Origin: an uncultured Dokdonella sp.
Lineage (GTDB): Bacteria > Pseudomonadota > Gammaproteobacteria > Xanthomonadales > Rhodanobacteraceae
Direction of reading: 5' to 3'
Assembly (NCBI GenBank): GCA_934526015.1
Contig: CAKSZY010000005.1
Coordinates: 1 to 64,000, forward strand
DNA length: 64,000 nt
Positions 8,127 to 17,186 of the stretch are shown here, in pieces. A program made the translations under genes and the position numbers. The notes under the pieces are model-generated. The model had not been told where the DNA came from. It ran no database searches and saw nothing but the letters and a program-made list of their open reading frames with translations. Position 1 is the first letter of the stretch. Every line of letters begins with the position of its first letter.

Positions 8127-10547
8127 TCAGCGCTTGAGGTGGCGCTCGAACAGCACGTGGATGCGGCGGTACTCGTCGTACCAGGCGTCCGGATGGACGA
8201 AGCCGTGGCGTTCGAGCGGATAGCCGGCCAGTTCGAAATCGTCCTTGCGCAGTTCGACGAGGCGCTGGTAGAGGCGCACCGAATCCTGGAACAGCACGTT
8301 GTCGTCGATCATGCCGTGGGCGATCAGCAGGCCGCCCTGCAGGCCTTCGGCGAACTCGATCGGCGACGAGCGGCGATAGGCGAGCGGATCGACCTGCGGG
8401 GTGTTGAGGATGTTCGAGGTGTAGCCGTGGTTGTACGAGGTCCAGTCGGTGACCGGACGCAGCGCCGCGCCGGCGCGGAACACGTCGGGGCGCTTGAACA
8501 TCGCCATCAGGGTCATGAAGCCGCCGTAGGAGCCGCCGTAGAGGCCGACGCGCTGCGCATCGACCGCATGGTTTTTCACCAGCCAGTCGACGCCGTCGAC
8601 GAGGTCCTCGAGTTCGGGAGTGCCCATCTGCCGGTAGATCGCCGTGCGCCAGTCGCGGCCGTAGCCTTCGGAGGCGCGGAAATCCATGTCGAGGACGACG
8701 TAGCCCTGCGCGGTCAGCAGGTTGTGGAACATCTGTTCGCGGAAGTAGTTCGGCCAGCCGAGCTTGGTGTTCTGCAGGTAGCCGGCGCCGTGCACGAACA
8801 GCACCGCCGGATACTTCCGCGCGGGATCGAAGCCGGCCGGCTTGTAGAGTTTCGACCAGATCGTGCGGCCACCCTCGCCCGAGGGCACGCCGACGATTTC
8901 CAGTTCCGGCCACTGCAGCGCCTTGTAGGCCGGCTTGCGGGTGTCGGTCAGCACGCGCGCCTCGCGCGCATCGACCGCCTGCACGGCGAGCTGGGCCGGC
9001 ACGTACGAGGACGACTGCAGCAGGGCGAGGCGGCGGCCGTCCGGGGCGAGGGCGAAGGCGTCGATGCCGCGCGCATGGGTGATGCGCTCGAGCTCGCCAC
9101 CGTCCAACGGCACGCGGTAGACGTCGTAGGCATACGGCGCTTCGGCATTGGCGCGCACGTAGAACTGCCCGTCGGCCGCGAGCTGCGGATCGGACACCTC
9201 GAAGCGGCCGCGGGTCAGCGCGCGTGCCTTGCCGCGCGGCGCCTTGGCGTAGAGGTGCGAGTAGCCGCTCTCCTCCGACAGGTACCACAGCGTCGAGCCG
9301 TCGTCGCTCCAGCCGAACTCGTTGAAGTTCCAGTTGATCCAGGCCGGATCGCTCAGGCGATGCTCGCTGAAGAGCTTCTTCGCGGTGAAATCGACGCCGG
9401 CGATCCAGCGGTCCTTGTTGTCGATCGCGCGCAGCTGCACGGCGACGTGGCGGCCGTCACGGCTCCAGGCGATGCGCATGACTTCCAGCGCGCGTTCGCC
9501 GGCGGCCTTGGCGGCCTTTTCGTCCTTGTCCGCGCGCGCCTTGCGCTTGCCGCCGGCGGATTTCGCCGGCTCGCCGTCCGCGGTCCGCGCGGCTTCGTTC
9601 TCGGCGCGGATCTTCGCCAGCGGATCGTCGCCGATGCCGGGCAGGCCGGCCCAGGCGAGCTTGTCGTGCGTGCCGGCGTCGAGGTCGAGCAGCCACAGGG
9701 TCTGCGCAGCCGGCGGGTTGCGGCCGACCCGCACGCGTTCGTCCTCCTGCTCCTCGTAGCCGGATTCGGTGACGTAGCGCTGCAGCCGGGCGACCTTGCC
9801 GGCGTCGTGGCCCTTCGGCGTCGTCACCACCAGCAGATGGCGGCCATCCGGCGACAGCGAGGTTTCCTCGATCTTCACCTCGTCGCCGAGATGGATCGGC
9901 GCCGGCGCGCGGGTCGGGTCGCCCTTGCGGAACGCTTCGGCATCGGCCTTCCTCGCCTCGCGGTCGGCCTTGATCGTGCGCAGGGTGGAAAACAGGCGCA
10001 ACTGCATCTCGGCCAGATCGTCGGGCCGGACCTCGTCGGAGTCGCGGGTCGCCTCGAGCACGAAGGCCGGTCCGCCGACGCCGCGGGCGAGGTCGTGGCT
10101 GTTCCAGCCGTTGCCGCTGCGGAACTGCACGGCACGGCCATCGGCCGAGAACTGCGGCTGCATCTCCGCCGCCGGCGTGCGCGTGAGCTGCACGAGGCGG
10201 CCGCTGGCGAGGTCGCGCAGGAAGATGTCGCCGTTGCGCGAGAACACCGCGCGGCGGCGCTCGCGGTCCCAGGCGATGTCGGGGCCGTCGACGTCCGCCA
10301 TCGCGGCCGGGTCGATGATCGTGTCGCTGCCGTCGGCGGGATCGATGCGGTGCAGGTCGCGCACGCCGGAGCCGTCCTGCTTGAGCCGGTAGTGGATGGC
10401 CTTGCCGTCGGCGCTCCAGTACGGCGTCTCCACCGGCGGGCCGATCCAGTCCGGATGCGCCATCGCCTGGTCGAGGGTGATCGCCGACGCGGGTGCCGCG
10501 GCGAAGGCGAGCAGGAAGGACAGGCGGGCAGGAAGGAAGCGTTGCAT
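8127..10547 (-). CDS. Exported S9 family (prolyl oligopeptidase/DPP IV-type) serine peptidase
   Basis: An 806-residue protein with an N-terminal signal peptide (M-Q-R-F-L-P-A-R-L-S-F-L-L, Ala-rich cleavage region near residue 22), a long beta-propeller segment with repeated W-S-x-D-G motifs, and a C-terminal alpha/beta hydrolase domain. The catalytic Ser lies in G-L-Y-G-G-S-Y-G-G-F-M (about residue 669), the Asp in I-A-H-G-M-I-D-D-N-V (about 747) and the His in E-R-H-G-F-V-H (about 781), in the S9 order. Such enzymes release dipeptides or cleave oligopeptides in the periplasm. A lysine-rich stretch near residue 340 (K-R-K-A-R-A-D-K-D-E-K) is an unusual insertion in the propeller. I preferred the start at 10547 to an upstream Met because the signal peptide begins there. 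It is divergent from the esterase gene. Confidence 0.92.
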   Translation of the reverse strand: MQRFLPARLSFLLAFAAAPASAITLDQAMAHPDWIGPPVETPYWSADGKAIHYRLKQDGSGVRDLHRIDPADGSDTIIDPAAMADVDGPDIAWDRERRRAVFSRNGDIFLRDLASGRLVQLTRTPAAEMQPQFSADGRAVQFRSGNGWNSHDLARGVGGPAFVLEATRDSDEVRPDDLAEMQLRLFSTLRTIKADREARKADAEAFRKGDPTRAPAPIHLGDEVKIEETSLSPDGRHLLVVTTPKGHDAGKVARLQRYVTESGYEEQEDERVRVGRNPPAAQTLWLLDLDAGTHDKLAWAGLPGIGDDPLAKIRAENEAARTADGEPAKSAGGKRKARADKDEKAAKAAGERALEVMRIAWSRDGRHVAVQLRAIDNKDRWIAGVDFTAKKLFSEHRLSDPAWINWNFNEFGWSDDGSTLWYLSEESGYSHLYAKAPRGKARALTRGRFEVSDPQLAADGQFYVRANAEAPYAYDVYRVPLDGGELERITHARGIDAFALAPDGRRLALLQSSSYVPAQLAVQAVDAREARVLTDTRKPAYKALQWPELEIVGVPSGEGGRTIWSKLYKPAGFDPARKYPAVLFVHGAGYLQNTKLGWPNYFREQMFHNLLTAQGYVVLDMDFRASEGYGRDWRTAIYRQMGTPELEDLVDGVDWLVKNHAVDAQRVGLYGGSYGGFMTLMAMFKRPDVFRAGAALRPVTDWTSYNHGYTSNILNTPQVDPLAYRRSSPIEFAEGLQGGLLIAHGMIDDNVLFQDSVRLYQRLVELRKDDFELAGYPLERHGFVHPDAWYDEYRRIHVLFERHLKR

Positions 10548-10696
10548 CGACAGGATCCCGAACGGAAAAAACGGCCGCCAGCATAGCCGCTCGACGGTGC
10601 CGGGCCATGCGTCGGAAGTCAGCACGGCGGCCCGCGCTGGCAAACCGCCGCGCGCTGGTGCAGCCTCGCGTCCTTCCTTCCGCGGAATGGCCGTCG

Positions 10697-11368
10697 ATGA
10701 CCTTGCCCTGTGTCGAAATCGAAACCGGCGCGAACCCGCGCCATGTCGTCCTCTGGCTGCACGGCCTCGGTGCCGATGGCCACGACTTCGAGCCGATCGT
10801 GCCGGAACTGGTCGCGCCCGGCATGCCGCCGATCCGCTTCGTGTTCCCGCATGCGCCGGTGCGCCCGATCACCGTCAACGGCGGCATGCCGATGCGGGCC
10901 TGGTACGACATTGCCGGTTTCGAGATCGCCCAGCGCCAGGACGAACCCGGCATGCGCGCCTCGCTGCGCGAACTCGAGGCGCTGATCGCGCGCGAGGTCG
11001 CGCGCGGCATCGATCCGGCGCGCATCGTGCTGGCCGGGTTCTCGCAGGGCGCGGCGATGGTCCTCGCCGGCGGCCTGCGCCACGCCGCACGCCTCGCCGG
11101 CATCGTCGCCCTGTCGGGTTATCTGCCGCTGCACGAGCAACTCGCCGCCGAGCGCGCCGCGGCCAATGCCGACGTGCCGATCTTCATGGCCCACGGCAGC
11201 GCCGACCCGGTGGTGCCGCAACCGCTCGGCCTGCTCGCCCGCGATTTCCTGCGCAGCCTCGGTTACGCGATCGAGTGGAAGAGCTACCCGATGGCCCACC
11301 AGGTCTGCGCCGCGGAGATCGCCGATTTGCGCGCGTGGCTGGTGGCCAGGTTGGGGGCTGGGGGCTAG
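10697..11368 (+). CDS. Carboxylesterase/phospholipase (alpha/beta hydrolase)
   Basis: A 223-residue cytoplasmic alpha/beta hydrolase of the carboxylesterase II / acyl-protein thioesterase group. It has L-H-G-L-G-A-D-G-H-D-F near the N-terminus (oxyanion region), the nucleophile in G-F-S-Q-G-A-A-M (Ser about 115), the acid in H-G-S-A-D-P-V-V (about 166) and the His in P-M-A-H-Q (about 198). These enzymes hydrolyse short-chain esters or lysophospholipids. The last residues, L-G-A-G-G, and the TAG stop (11366-11368) are encoded by the G-rich heptamer array of element A, so the natural C-terminus has been replaced or extended by the repeat. The start at 10697 gives the standard family length; a longer frame upstream carries no homologous sequence. 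Confidence 0.9.
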   Translation: MTLPCVEIETGANPRHVVLWLHGLGADGHDFEPIVPELVAPGMPPIRFVFPHAPVRPITVNGGMPMRAWYDIAGFEIAQRQDEPGMRASLRELEALIAREVARGIDPARIVLAGFSQGAAMVLAGGLRHAARLAGIVALSGYLPLHEQLAAERAAANADVPIFMAHGSADPVVPQPLGLLARDFLRSLGYAIEWKSYPMAHQVCAAEIADLRAWLVARLGAGG

Positions 11369-11575
11369 GGGCTAGGGGCTAGGGAGGCGAGGGCGAGGGG
11401 CGGGGGCGAGGGCGCGACAATCGGGCGTCATCGCACCCGGCTGCGTGGCAAAGCCAACGCATCTTGCACCATCGCATGCTTGAGCCGGTATTCGCGCGTC
11501 GAGCCCTCGCCCCTCGCCCTCGCCCCTCGCCCTCGCCCCTAGCCCCTAGCCCCTAGCCCCTAGCCCTCGCCCCGT
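11352..11575. repeat. Heptamer-array palindromic element A
   Basis: The left arm (about 11352-11415) is G-rich, with tandem GGGGCTA units grading into GGGGCGA and GGGCGA variants. The right arm (about 11503-11575) is the complementary C-rich array with four TAGCCCC units. The spacer, read on the minus strand, opens AGGGCTCGA and contains TGCGATGGTGC, shared with elements B, C and E. It covers the stop of the esterase gene and ends about 38 bp before the algZ start. The G4-N3 spacing matches a G-quadruplex motif, and the two arms could pair as one long hairpin. Confidence 0.9.
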
Positions 11576-11612
11576 GCCTTACCATGGCCCGGGGCATGGC
11601 ACGGGGAACACG

Positions 11613-12680
11613 GTGACGACACAGGCGGGCAATGAAGCCGGGCATCGCTGGCTGCCGCAGTTCTGCAGCCTGCCGACGCTGTTCGCGGTCATGGTCGTGG
11701 CCGAACTCGTCGTCATCGTGCTGGCGCTGGCGCCGGCGCGTCCGCTGCGCGAGGCGATCGCCGGACTCGGCCTCGCCACCGTTTTCGTGCAATGGCTGGC
11801 CCTGCTCAACGTCGTCGTGCTGTGCTCGATGCGCGACACCTTCGCGCGCTGGCCGGCGCGCACCGGTTTCGTCGTCGCCTGGCTGCTCGCGGTCGTCACC
11901 ACCGGACTCGGCAGCGCCGTCGTGCATGCGATGGACGCCGCGCTTGGCCTGCGTCTCCTCGACGACCGCGGCGGCGCCTGGCGCTTCGCCATCGGCAATG
12001 CCGCGATCTGCGCCCTGATCGCGGCGGCCCTGCTGCGCTACCTGTACGTGCGCGAGCTGTGGCAGGAGCGCGTGCGCGCGGCGGCCAAGGCCCAGGTCGA
12101 TGCCTTGCAGGCGCGCATCCGCCCGCATTTCCTCTTCAACAGCATGAACACGATCGCCAGCCTCATCCGCACGCGACCGGCCGAGGCCGAGCGCACCGTG
12201 GAGGACCTGTCCGACCTGTTCCGCGCGGCGCTCGGCGCACGCGAAGGCAGCTCGACGCTCGGCGAGGAGCTCGACCTGGTCGGCCATTACCTGCGCATCG
12301 AGGGACTGCGGCTCGGCCAACGGCTCAAGGTCGACAGCCGCATCGAGGCCCTGCCGCGTGCGCTCGTGTTGCCGCCGCTGCTGCTGCAGCCGCTGGTCGA
12401 GAACGCGGTGTACCACGGCGTCCAGCGCCTGCCGGACGGCGGCACGGTCGTCATCGAGGGCATCCATCACGGCGACGCGGTCGAGATCATCGTGCGCAAT
12501 CCCTGTCCGGTCGACGACGCGAAGCCCGGCAACACCCATGCCCTCGCCAACGTGCGTGCGCGCATCGGCTACCATTTCGGCACGCGCGGCGCGCTGCATG
12601 TGGAGCCGGCGCGCGGCGAGTTCGTGGTGCGCGTGCGCCTGCCTGTGGAAGGAAACGATGAAAGTCCTCCTCGTCGATGA
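11613..12680 (+). CDS. algZ: LytS/AlgZ-type sensor histidine kinase
   Basis: This 355-residue inner-membrane kinase has four hydrophobic segments (about residues 15-165), then the His_kinase motif R-P-H-F-L-F-N-S-M-N with the phospho-His near residue 171, and an ATPase domain with L-L-L-Q-P-L-V-E-N-A-V-Y-H-G and a C-terminal G-N-T-H-A-L-A-N-V-R-x-R. This is the LytS/AlgZ (FimS) architecture that pairs with LytTR regulators. Its stop overlaps the algR start by 23 bp. The order algZ-algR-hemC is the arrangement known from Pseudomonas and Xanthomonas, where the pair controls alginate, type IV pili and motility. I chose GTG 11613 because GGGGAA precedes it; a GTG at 11574 abuts the repeat element and has no ribosome site. 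Confidence 0.88.
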   Translation: MTTQAGNEAGHRWLPQFCSLPTLFAVMVVAELVVIVLALAPARPLREAIAGLGLATVFVQWLALLNVVVLCSMRDTFARWPARTGFVVAWLLAVVTTGLGSAVVHAMDAALGLRLLDDRGGAWRFAIGNAAICALIAAALLRYLYVRELWQERVRAAAKAQVDALQARIRPHFLFNSMNTIASLIRTRPAEAERTVEDLSDLFRAALGAREGSSTLGEELDLVGHYLRIEGLRLGQRLKVDSRIEALPRALVLPPLLLQPLVENAVYHGVQRLPDGGTVVIEGIHHGDAVEIIVRNPCPVDDAKPGNTHALANVRARIGYHFGTRGALHVEPARGEFVVRVRLPVEGNDESPPRR

Positions 12681-13392
12681 CGAACCGCTGGCGCGCGAGC
12701 GCCTCGCCGCCCTGCTCGCCGACGCCGGCGGCATCGAGGTGGTCGGCGAAGCCGGCGACGGTTTCGAGGCGGTGGCCGCCGTGGAGCGACTGAAGCCCGA
12801 CGTGGTCCTGCTCGACATCCGCATGCCGCGCATGGACGGACTCGAGGCCGCGCGCCACCTCGCCACCCTCGATCCTGCACCGGCGGTGGTGTTCTGCACC
12901 GCCTACGACGATCACGCCCTGGCCGCGTTCGAGGCCAACGCGGTCGACTACCTGCTGAAGCCGATCCGCAGCGAACGTCTCAACGCCGCGCTCGAACGCG
13001 CGCGCCGCTTCAGCGCCGCCACCCTGGACTCGGTGAGCCGGGCCGAGCCGGGCCGGCGCGCGCGCACGCATCTCTGCGCGCGCGTGCGCGGCAGCCTCGT
13101 GCTGGTGCCGGTCGCCGACATCGATTACCTGCTCGCCGAAGACAAGTACGTGGTGGTCCACCATGGCGGCGGCGAGGTGTTGATCGAGGAGCCGCTGAAG
13201 GCGCTGGAAAGCGAGTTCGCCGACCGTTTCGTGCGCATCCACCGCAACTGCCTGGTCGCCCTCGACAAGCTCGGCGGCCTCGTCCGCCAGGCCGATGGCC
13301 GCGTGTTCGCCAGGCTCGATCGCGTCGACACGCCGCTCGAGGTGAGCCGGCGCAACCTGCCGGCGCTGCGCAAGACGGTGCGTTCGCTGTGA
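12658..13392 (+). CDS. algR: LytTR-family response regulator AlgR
   Basis: A 244-residue regulator. The receiver domain (1-115) has the acidic pair in L-V-D-D-E-P, the phospho-acceptor Asp in [13 protein letters not shown] (about residue 52) and the Lys in Y-L-L-K-P-I. A LytTR DNA-binding domain (about 140-240) follows, with [12 protein letters not shown] and [10 protein letters not shown]. It is the cognate regulator of the kinase gene that it overlaps. The start has GGAAGGAAAC directly upstream, inside the end of algZ. hemC follows with a GTGA overlap, so the three genes look co-transcribed and translationally coupled. Confidence 0.92.
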   Translation: MKVLLVDDEPLARERLAALLADAGGIEVVGEAGDGFEAVAAVERLKPDVVLLDIRMPRMDGLEAARHLATLDPAPAVVFCTAYDDHALAAFEANAVDYLLKPIRSERLNAALERARRFSAATLDSVSRAEPGRRARTHLCARVRGSLVLVPVADIDYLLAEDKYVVVHHGGGEVLIEEPLKALESEFADRFVRIHRNCLVALDKLGGLVRQADGRVFARLDRVDTPLEVSRRNLPALRKTVRSL

Positions 13393-14312
13393 ACCTGCTG
13401 CGCATTGCCACCCGCGAGAGTGCACTGGCCCTGTGGCAGGCCGAACACGTTGCCGCGCGCCTGCGTGCCGCCCATCCCGGTCTCGCCGTGGAACTGGTGC
13501 CGATGACCACGCGCGGCGACCAGGTGCTCGACCGTCCGCTCGCCGCGATCGGCGGCAAGGGCCTGTTCCTCAAGGAACTCGAGGTGGCCATGCTCGAGGG
13601 CCGCGCCGACATCGCCGTGCATTCGCTGAAGGACGTGCCGATGGACCTCGAACCGGGGTTCGCGATCGCCGCGATCCTCGAGCGCGCCGACGCCGCCGAT
13701 GCCTTCGTCAGCAACGACTTCCCGCGTCTCGACGCATTGCCGCCCGGGGCGCGCGTCGGCACCTCGTCGCTGCGCCGCCAGGCCCTGCTGCGCGCGCTGC
13801 GGCCCGACCTCGAGATCGGCGACCTGCGCGGCAACGTCAACACGCGTCTGGCCAAACTCGACGCCGGTCATTACGCGGCGATCATCCTTGCCTGCGCCGG
13901 CCTCGAACGGCTCGGCCTCGGTGCGCGCGTGCGCGCACGCCTGCAGGCCCCGGCGTGGGTTCCGGCCGTCGCCCAGGGAGCGATCGCCATCGAGCAGCGC
14001 CAGGGCGATGCCCGCGTCGCCGCCCTGACCGGCGTGCTCGACGACGCCGACACCCGCCGCTGCGTGGAAGCCGAGCGCGCGATGAACCTCGCCCTGCACG
14101 GCAGCTGCCATGTGCCGGTGGCGGGCTACTGCACGGAAACCGAGCAGGGCCTCGAACTGCTCGGTCTGGTCGGCGATCCGCAGACGGGACGGCTGGTGCG
14201 TGCCGAGGCAGTGTCGATGGCGGACGAGACTTCGGCCGAGCTGGGCCGGCGCGTGGCGGCGATGTTGTTCGAGCGCGGGGCGGGGGAGTTGCTGGCGGCG
14301 CATGGGGGGTAG
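13389..14312 (+). CDS. hemC: Hydroxymethylbilane synthase (porphobilinogen deaminase)
   Basis: A 307-residue enzyme that polymerises four porphobilinogen molecules into hydroxymethylbilane in tetrapyrrole synthesis. Diagnostic features are [13 protein letters not shown] at the N-terminus, F-L-K-E-L-E and [20 protein letters not shown], and L-H-G-S-C-H-V-P-V, whose Cys (about residue 239) carries the dipyrromethane cofactor. The start is GTG at 13389 overlapping the algR stop (GTGA). The length is standard. In this arrangement haem synthesis is coupled to the algZ-algR transcript. Confidence 0.95.
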   Translation: MNLLRIATRESALALWQAEHVAARLRAAHPGLAVELVPMTTRGDQVLDRPLAAIGGKGLFLKELEVAMLEGRADIAVHSLKDVPMDLEPGFAIAAILERADAADAFVSNDFPRLDALPPGARVGTSSLRRQALLRALRPDLEIGDLRGNVNTRLAKLDAGHYAAIILACAGLERLGLGARVRARLQAPAWVPAVAQGAIAIEQRQGDARVAALTGVLDDADTRRCVEAERAMNLALHGSCHVPVAGYCTETEQGLELLGLVGDPQTGRLVRAEAVSMADETSAELGRRVAAMLFERGAGELLAAHGG

Positions 14313-14507
14313 GTCGCGCGCGCGGCTTTGATCCTTTGCTCTCTCTGGGTGACGTTGCCCCCAGGTTCCACTTGCCTCGGCGCCGCTGCAGGAGAGGGAA
14401 GATCCGGAGCCTGCGTTTTGATTGTGCGTGCGGAGCCTGCCGGACTCGATCCGGTGAACGCGTTCGAGCGCCTCGGCAAACGCATTGCCCTGCACCCGCA
14501 AACGAAA

Positions 14508-14528
14508 ACGGGCCCTCGAGAGGCCCGT
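14508..14528 (-). terminator. Rho-independent terminator for the DUF481 gene
   Basis: ACGGGCC (14508-14514) pairs perfectly with GGCCCGT (14522-14528) across a 7-base loop. Read on the minus strand, the stem is followed by TTTTCG, giving a canonical intrinsic terminator about 27 bp past the stop at 14555. Confidence 0.7.
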
Positions 14529-14554
14529 CGTCGTGACGCCGTGGAGCGGTTCGA

Positions 14555-15343
14555 TCAGAAGTTGTAGACGAGGTTCGTGGTGATCAGCTGGTCGGTCTTG
14601 TCGGTGCCGGGGCTGACGTCGCTGTTGTGGCGCACCTGGTAGCCGAGCTTGAGGGCGAGCTTGCTGTTCATGCTGACGGCGAGGCCGGCATCGTTCTGGA
14701 GGAAGGTGTTGTCCGAGCCGGCTTCCACCAGCAGGGCGTTCTCGAACGCGGTGTTGTCGGTGATCTTGTGCTTGAAGGAGACCAGTCCGCGGCCGACCAC
14801 CTGGCCCTCGGCCGAGGGATCGATGATCGTGGCCACCGGCGGCTCGCCGGCCAGGGTGGTGAACGGGCGCTTGTCGAGGCGGCGGTAGCCGGGGCCGACT
14901 TCGAAGGCGAGTTCGGTGCGCTCGTTCTTGATCGCGGTGTAGCCGTAGCCGAGCGAGAAGATGCCCTGGTACTCGTACGGCGAGAAGTCGTCGTTCTCGT
15001 AGCGGATCGCGCCGACGACGTAGCTGCGCTCGTCGAGCTTGTAGCCCGAGGAGGCGCCGAACTCGTAGCGGTTGGCGGTCAGCTGGTAGCTGTCGACGGT
15101 GGCGCCGGCGGCATCGGTCACCTTCACCTCACCCTTGTTGCGCAGGGCGTTGAGGAAGATGTTGTGCTTCCACACCTCGTCTTCCTTCTTGAACGCGAGC
15201 TTGGCGTTGAGGTTCTCGGATTTCGCGTTGCCGCGGCTCATGGCGAAGCCGAGCTCGCCGCTGCCGGACCAGGTGCCGTCTTCGGCCTGCACGACCAGCG
15301 GGAGGGAAAGCAGCAGCGCGCTCGCGATCAGCGTCTTCTTCAT
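14555..15343 (-). CDS. DUF481 (YdiY-like) outer-membrane protein
   Basis: A 262-residue protein with a signal peptide (M-K-K-T-L-I-A-S-A-L-L-L-S-L-P, cleavage after V-Q-A about residue 20). It is a predicted beta-barrel of the DUF481 family: W-S-G-S-G-E-L-G-F near the mature N-terminus, then alternating strands such as Y-E-F-G-A-S-S-G-Y and T-E-L-A-F-E-V-G-P-G-Y-R, ending T-N-L-V-Y-N-F with the terminal Phe. E. coli YdiY belongs to this family; the function is unknown, but the expected site is the outer membrane. The start at 15343 has AAGGAACC upstream. It is a single-gene unit with a strong terminator. Confidence 0.88.
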   Translation of the reverse strand: MKKTLIASALLLSLPLVVQAEDGTWSGSGELGFAMSRGNAKSENLNAKLAFKKEDEVWKHNIFLNALRNKGEVKVTDAAGATVDSYQLTANRYEFGASSGYKLDERSYVVGAIRYENDDFSPYEYQGIFSLGYGYTAIKNERTELAFEVGPGYRRLDKRPFTTLAGEPPVATIIDPSAEGQVVGRGLVSFKHKITDNTAFENALLVEAGSDNTFLQNDAGLAVSMNSKLALKLGYQVRHNSDVSPGTDKTDQLITTNLVYNF

Positions 15344-15453
15344 GGCAAGGTTCCTTGTGGGGCGCCCGCGGCGGATGCGCGCGGGAAAACGAGGGGATGT
15401 TGCAGCGCCGCAGGATGCTAGCCGGGCGGATTGAACGCCGGGTGAATGCGATG

Positions 15454-16398
15454 TCAACCAATTTGCCGCGTGCCGTAGTAACGCATCACCACATGACGCG
15501 CCTCGGCGAAGAACAGCCAGCGTTCGACGAACACGGCGACGGCGGCGGCGATGGTGGCGATGGCGGCGAAGGCGACTCCGGCCGCCGGCAGGACGAGGGC
15601 GGCCAGCGCCGCCAGCGGCACGACGGCGCCGAGCAGCACGAGGGCGATGCGGCGCAGTCGCGCGGCATGCCGCCGGGCCAGCACGAAACCCATCTCGTGG
15701 GTGAGGTAGTTCGCTTCGCTGTGCGGCGCCTCGACGCTGCGCACGTGGCCGTAGCGGTCGAGGCCGGTGGCGGCGCCGGTCCCTGCGGCCGCGCCGGCAT
15801 CGGCCGGGCGACGCCAGTAGGCGAGCTTGCAGGCTGCGGCGACGACTGCGCCGGCGGCGGCGATCAGTGGCCAGGCCGCCAGGGCCAGTCCGCTGGCGGC
15901 CGCCAGCAGCCACCACCAGGTCGCGCCGGTGGCGAAGGCGAGGGCGAGGAAGGCCGGCAGCACGCGCGCATTGCACCAGGCGGCAATGGTCGGCAGCGAG
16001 GTGTAGATGCGCGCCGTGCAGAACACGACGACGACGGCGTTCGCGACGAGCACGATGCCGGCAAGGCGTTGGCTTGCCGCGCTGCCGTCGAACACGAGCA
16101 CGGCGGTGACGATGGCGACGAGCGCGCAGACGATCGCCGCAATGCCTTCACGCGACAGCCAGGAACTGCGCCACTGGCTCAGCGCGCGCCAGGCGCGCAA
16201 CGGTTTGCCGAGATGGCCGACCGAACACAGCAGGCCGGTCGTGGTCAGCACGAAGCCGGTCGCCAGGGCGACGAACATGGGAGCGCGCACGGCGGGATGG
16301 CCCGCATGCACGGCGAGCACGAGGCCGCACAGGAACCACAGGCCGTAGCCGGCGCCCGACAGGGTGGTGAAGAAGAGGATGGAGAGGGCGGGGCGCAT
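15454..16398 (-). CDS. soeC: DmsC/SoeC-like membrane anchor subunit of a molybdoenzyme
   Basis: A 314-residue polytopic protein with eight or nine hydrophobic helices and the DmsC-family pattern: S-I-L-F-F-T-T-L-S-G-A-G-Y-G near the N-terminus, L-L-C-S-V-G-H-L-G-K-P and R-A-W-R-A-L-S-Q-W-R-S-S-W-L-S-R-E. DmsC-type anchors pass electrons between quinones and the iron-sulfur subunit. The gene starts 8 bp after the iron-sulfur subunit gene and its length is close to SoeC, the anchor of cytoplasm-facing sulfite dehydrogenase. Family membership is clear. The sulfite assignment comes from the whole operon and is inferred. Confidence 0.75.
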   Translation of the reverse strand: MRPALSILFFTTLSGAGYGLWFLCGLVLAVHAGHPAVRAPMFVALATGFVLTTTGLLCSVGHLGKPLRAWRALSQWRSSWLSREGIAAIVCALVAIVTAVLVFDGSAASQRLAGIVLVANAVVVVFCTARIYTSLPTIAAWCNARVLPAFLALAFATGATWWWLLAAASGLALAAWPLIAAAGAVVAAACKLAYWRRPADAGAAAGTGAATGLDRYGHVRSVEAPHSEANYLTHEMGFVLARRHAARLRRIALVLLGAVVPLAALAALVLPAAGVAFAAIATIAAAVAVFVERWLFFAEARHVVMRYYGTRQIG

Positions 16399-16406
16399 CG
16401 GCGAAT

Positions 16407-17186
16407 TCAGCGCGACAGCACGCGGTCGAGCCAGCGCAGCATCGGCGGCAGCTGCTCGCGGTCGAGGGTTTCGGGTGCGGGCGTCGCCGGGCTCGCGCTC
16501 CCGTCGCGGCGCGGGCGCGGCGGCAGGTAGCGGTTGACCGGCCGATAGCCGAGTTCCGGCATCAGCGCGTAGCCGTCGCGCTCGGCGACCAGACGCGACA
16601 CCGCCGAGGTTTCGTCACCGAGGTCGCCGAAGTGTCGCGCATGGGTCGGGCAGGCCAGCACGCAGGCCGGCTGGCGGTCGGCCTCGTCGAGCGTCTTGTT
16701 GTAGATGCGGTCGACGCACAGCGTGCATTTCTGCATGGTGCCGTGGCGTGCGCTGAACTCGCGCGCGCCGTACGGACACGCCCAGGCGCAGAGCTGGCAA
16801 CCGATGCACTTGTCCTCGTCGACGAGGACGATGCCGTCCTCGGCCCGCTTGTAGCTCGCTCCGGTCGGACACACCGTCACGCAGGCCGGGGTCTCGCAGT
16901 GCAGGCACGAGCGCGGGAAGTGCACGCTCATCGTCGTCGCGCCGGCCCTCGCCGGCGCCTCGCCGCCGCACTCCGTTGCCGGGCGCGTGACCTCGTAGCT
17001 GTGCACGCGGTTGAACCAGACGCCGAACGGCTCCGCCCCGCGGGTGTTTTCGTCGACGAGCGGACCGAAGTCGCCGCCATCGTTCCATTCCTTGCACGCC
17101 ACCGCGCAGGCATGGCAACCGACGCAGGTGTCGAGATCGATCACCAGGCCGAGCTTCCTCTTCGCGGGGGCGGGCAGGCAGGTCAT
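16407..17186 (-). CDS. soeB: Four-cluster 4Fe-4S ferredoxin subunit (SoeB/DmsB-like)
   Basis: A 259-residue protein with sixteen cysteines in four 4Fe-4S motifs: C-V-G-C-H-A-C-A-V-A-C-K-E-W-N, C-L-H-C-E-T-P-A-C-V-T-V-C-P, C-I-G-C-Q-L-C-A-W-A-C-P-Y-G and C-T-L-C with C-V-L-A-C-P-T-H-A. This is the DmsB/PsrB/SoeB type that wires the molybdenum subunit to the membrane anchor. No Tat signal is present, so the complex faces the cytoplasm. Its ATG overlaps the stop of the methyltransferase gene (ATGA at 17183-17186), so these two are translationally coupled. Confidence 0.8.
   Translation of the reverse strand: MTCLPAPAKRKLGLVIDLDTCVGCHACAVACKEWNDGGDFGPLVDENTRGAEPFGVWFNRVHSYEVTRPATECGGEAPARAGATTMSVHFPRSCLHCETPACVTVCPTGASYKRAEDGIVLVDEDKCIGCQLCAWACPYGAREFSARHGTMQKCTLCVDRIYNKTLDEADRQPACVLACPTHARHFGDLGDETSAVSRLVAERDGYALMPELGYRPVNRYLPPRPRRDGSASPATPAPETLDREQLPPMLRWLDRVLSR

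Noticed and set aside
8139..10586. 815-codon plus-strand frame opposite the S9 peptidase
   Set aside because: The minus strand carries the signal peptide and complete catalytic triad.
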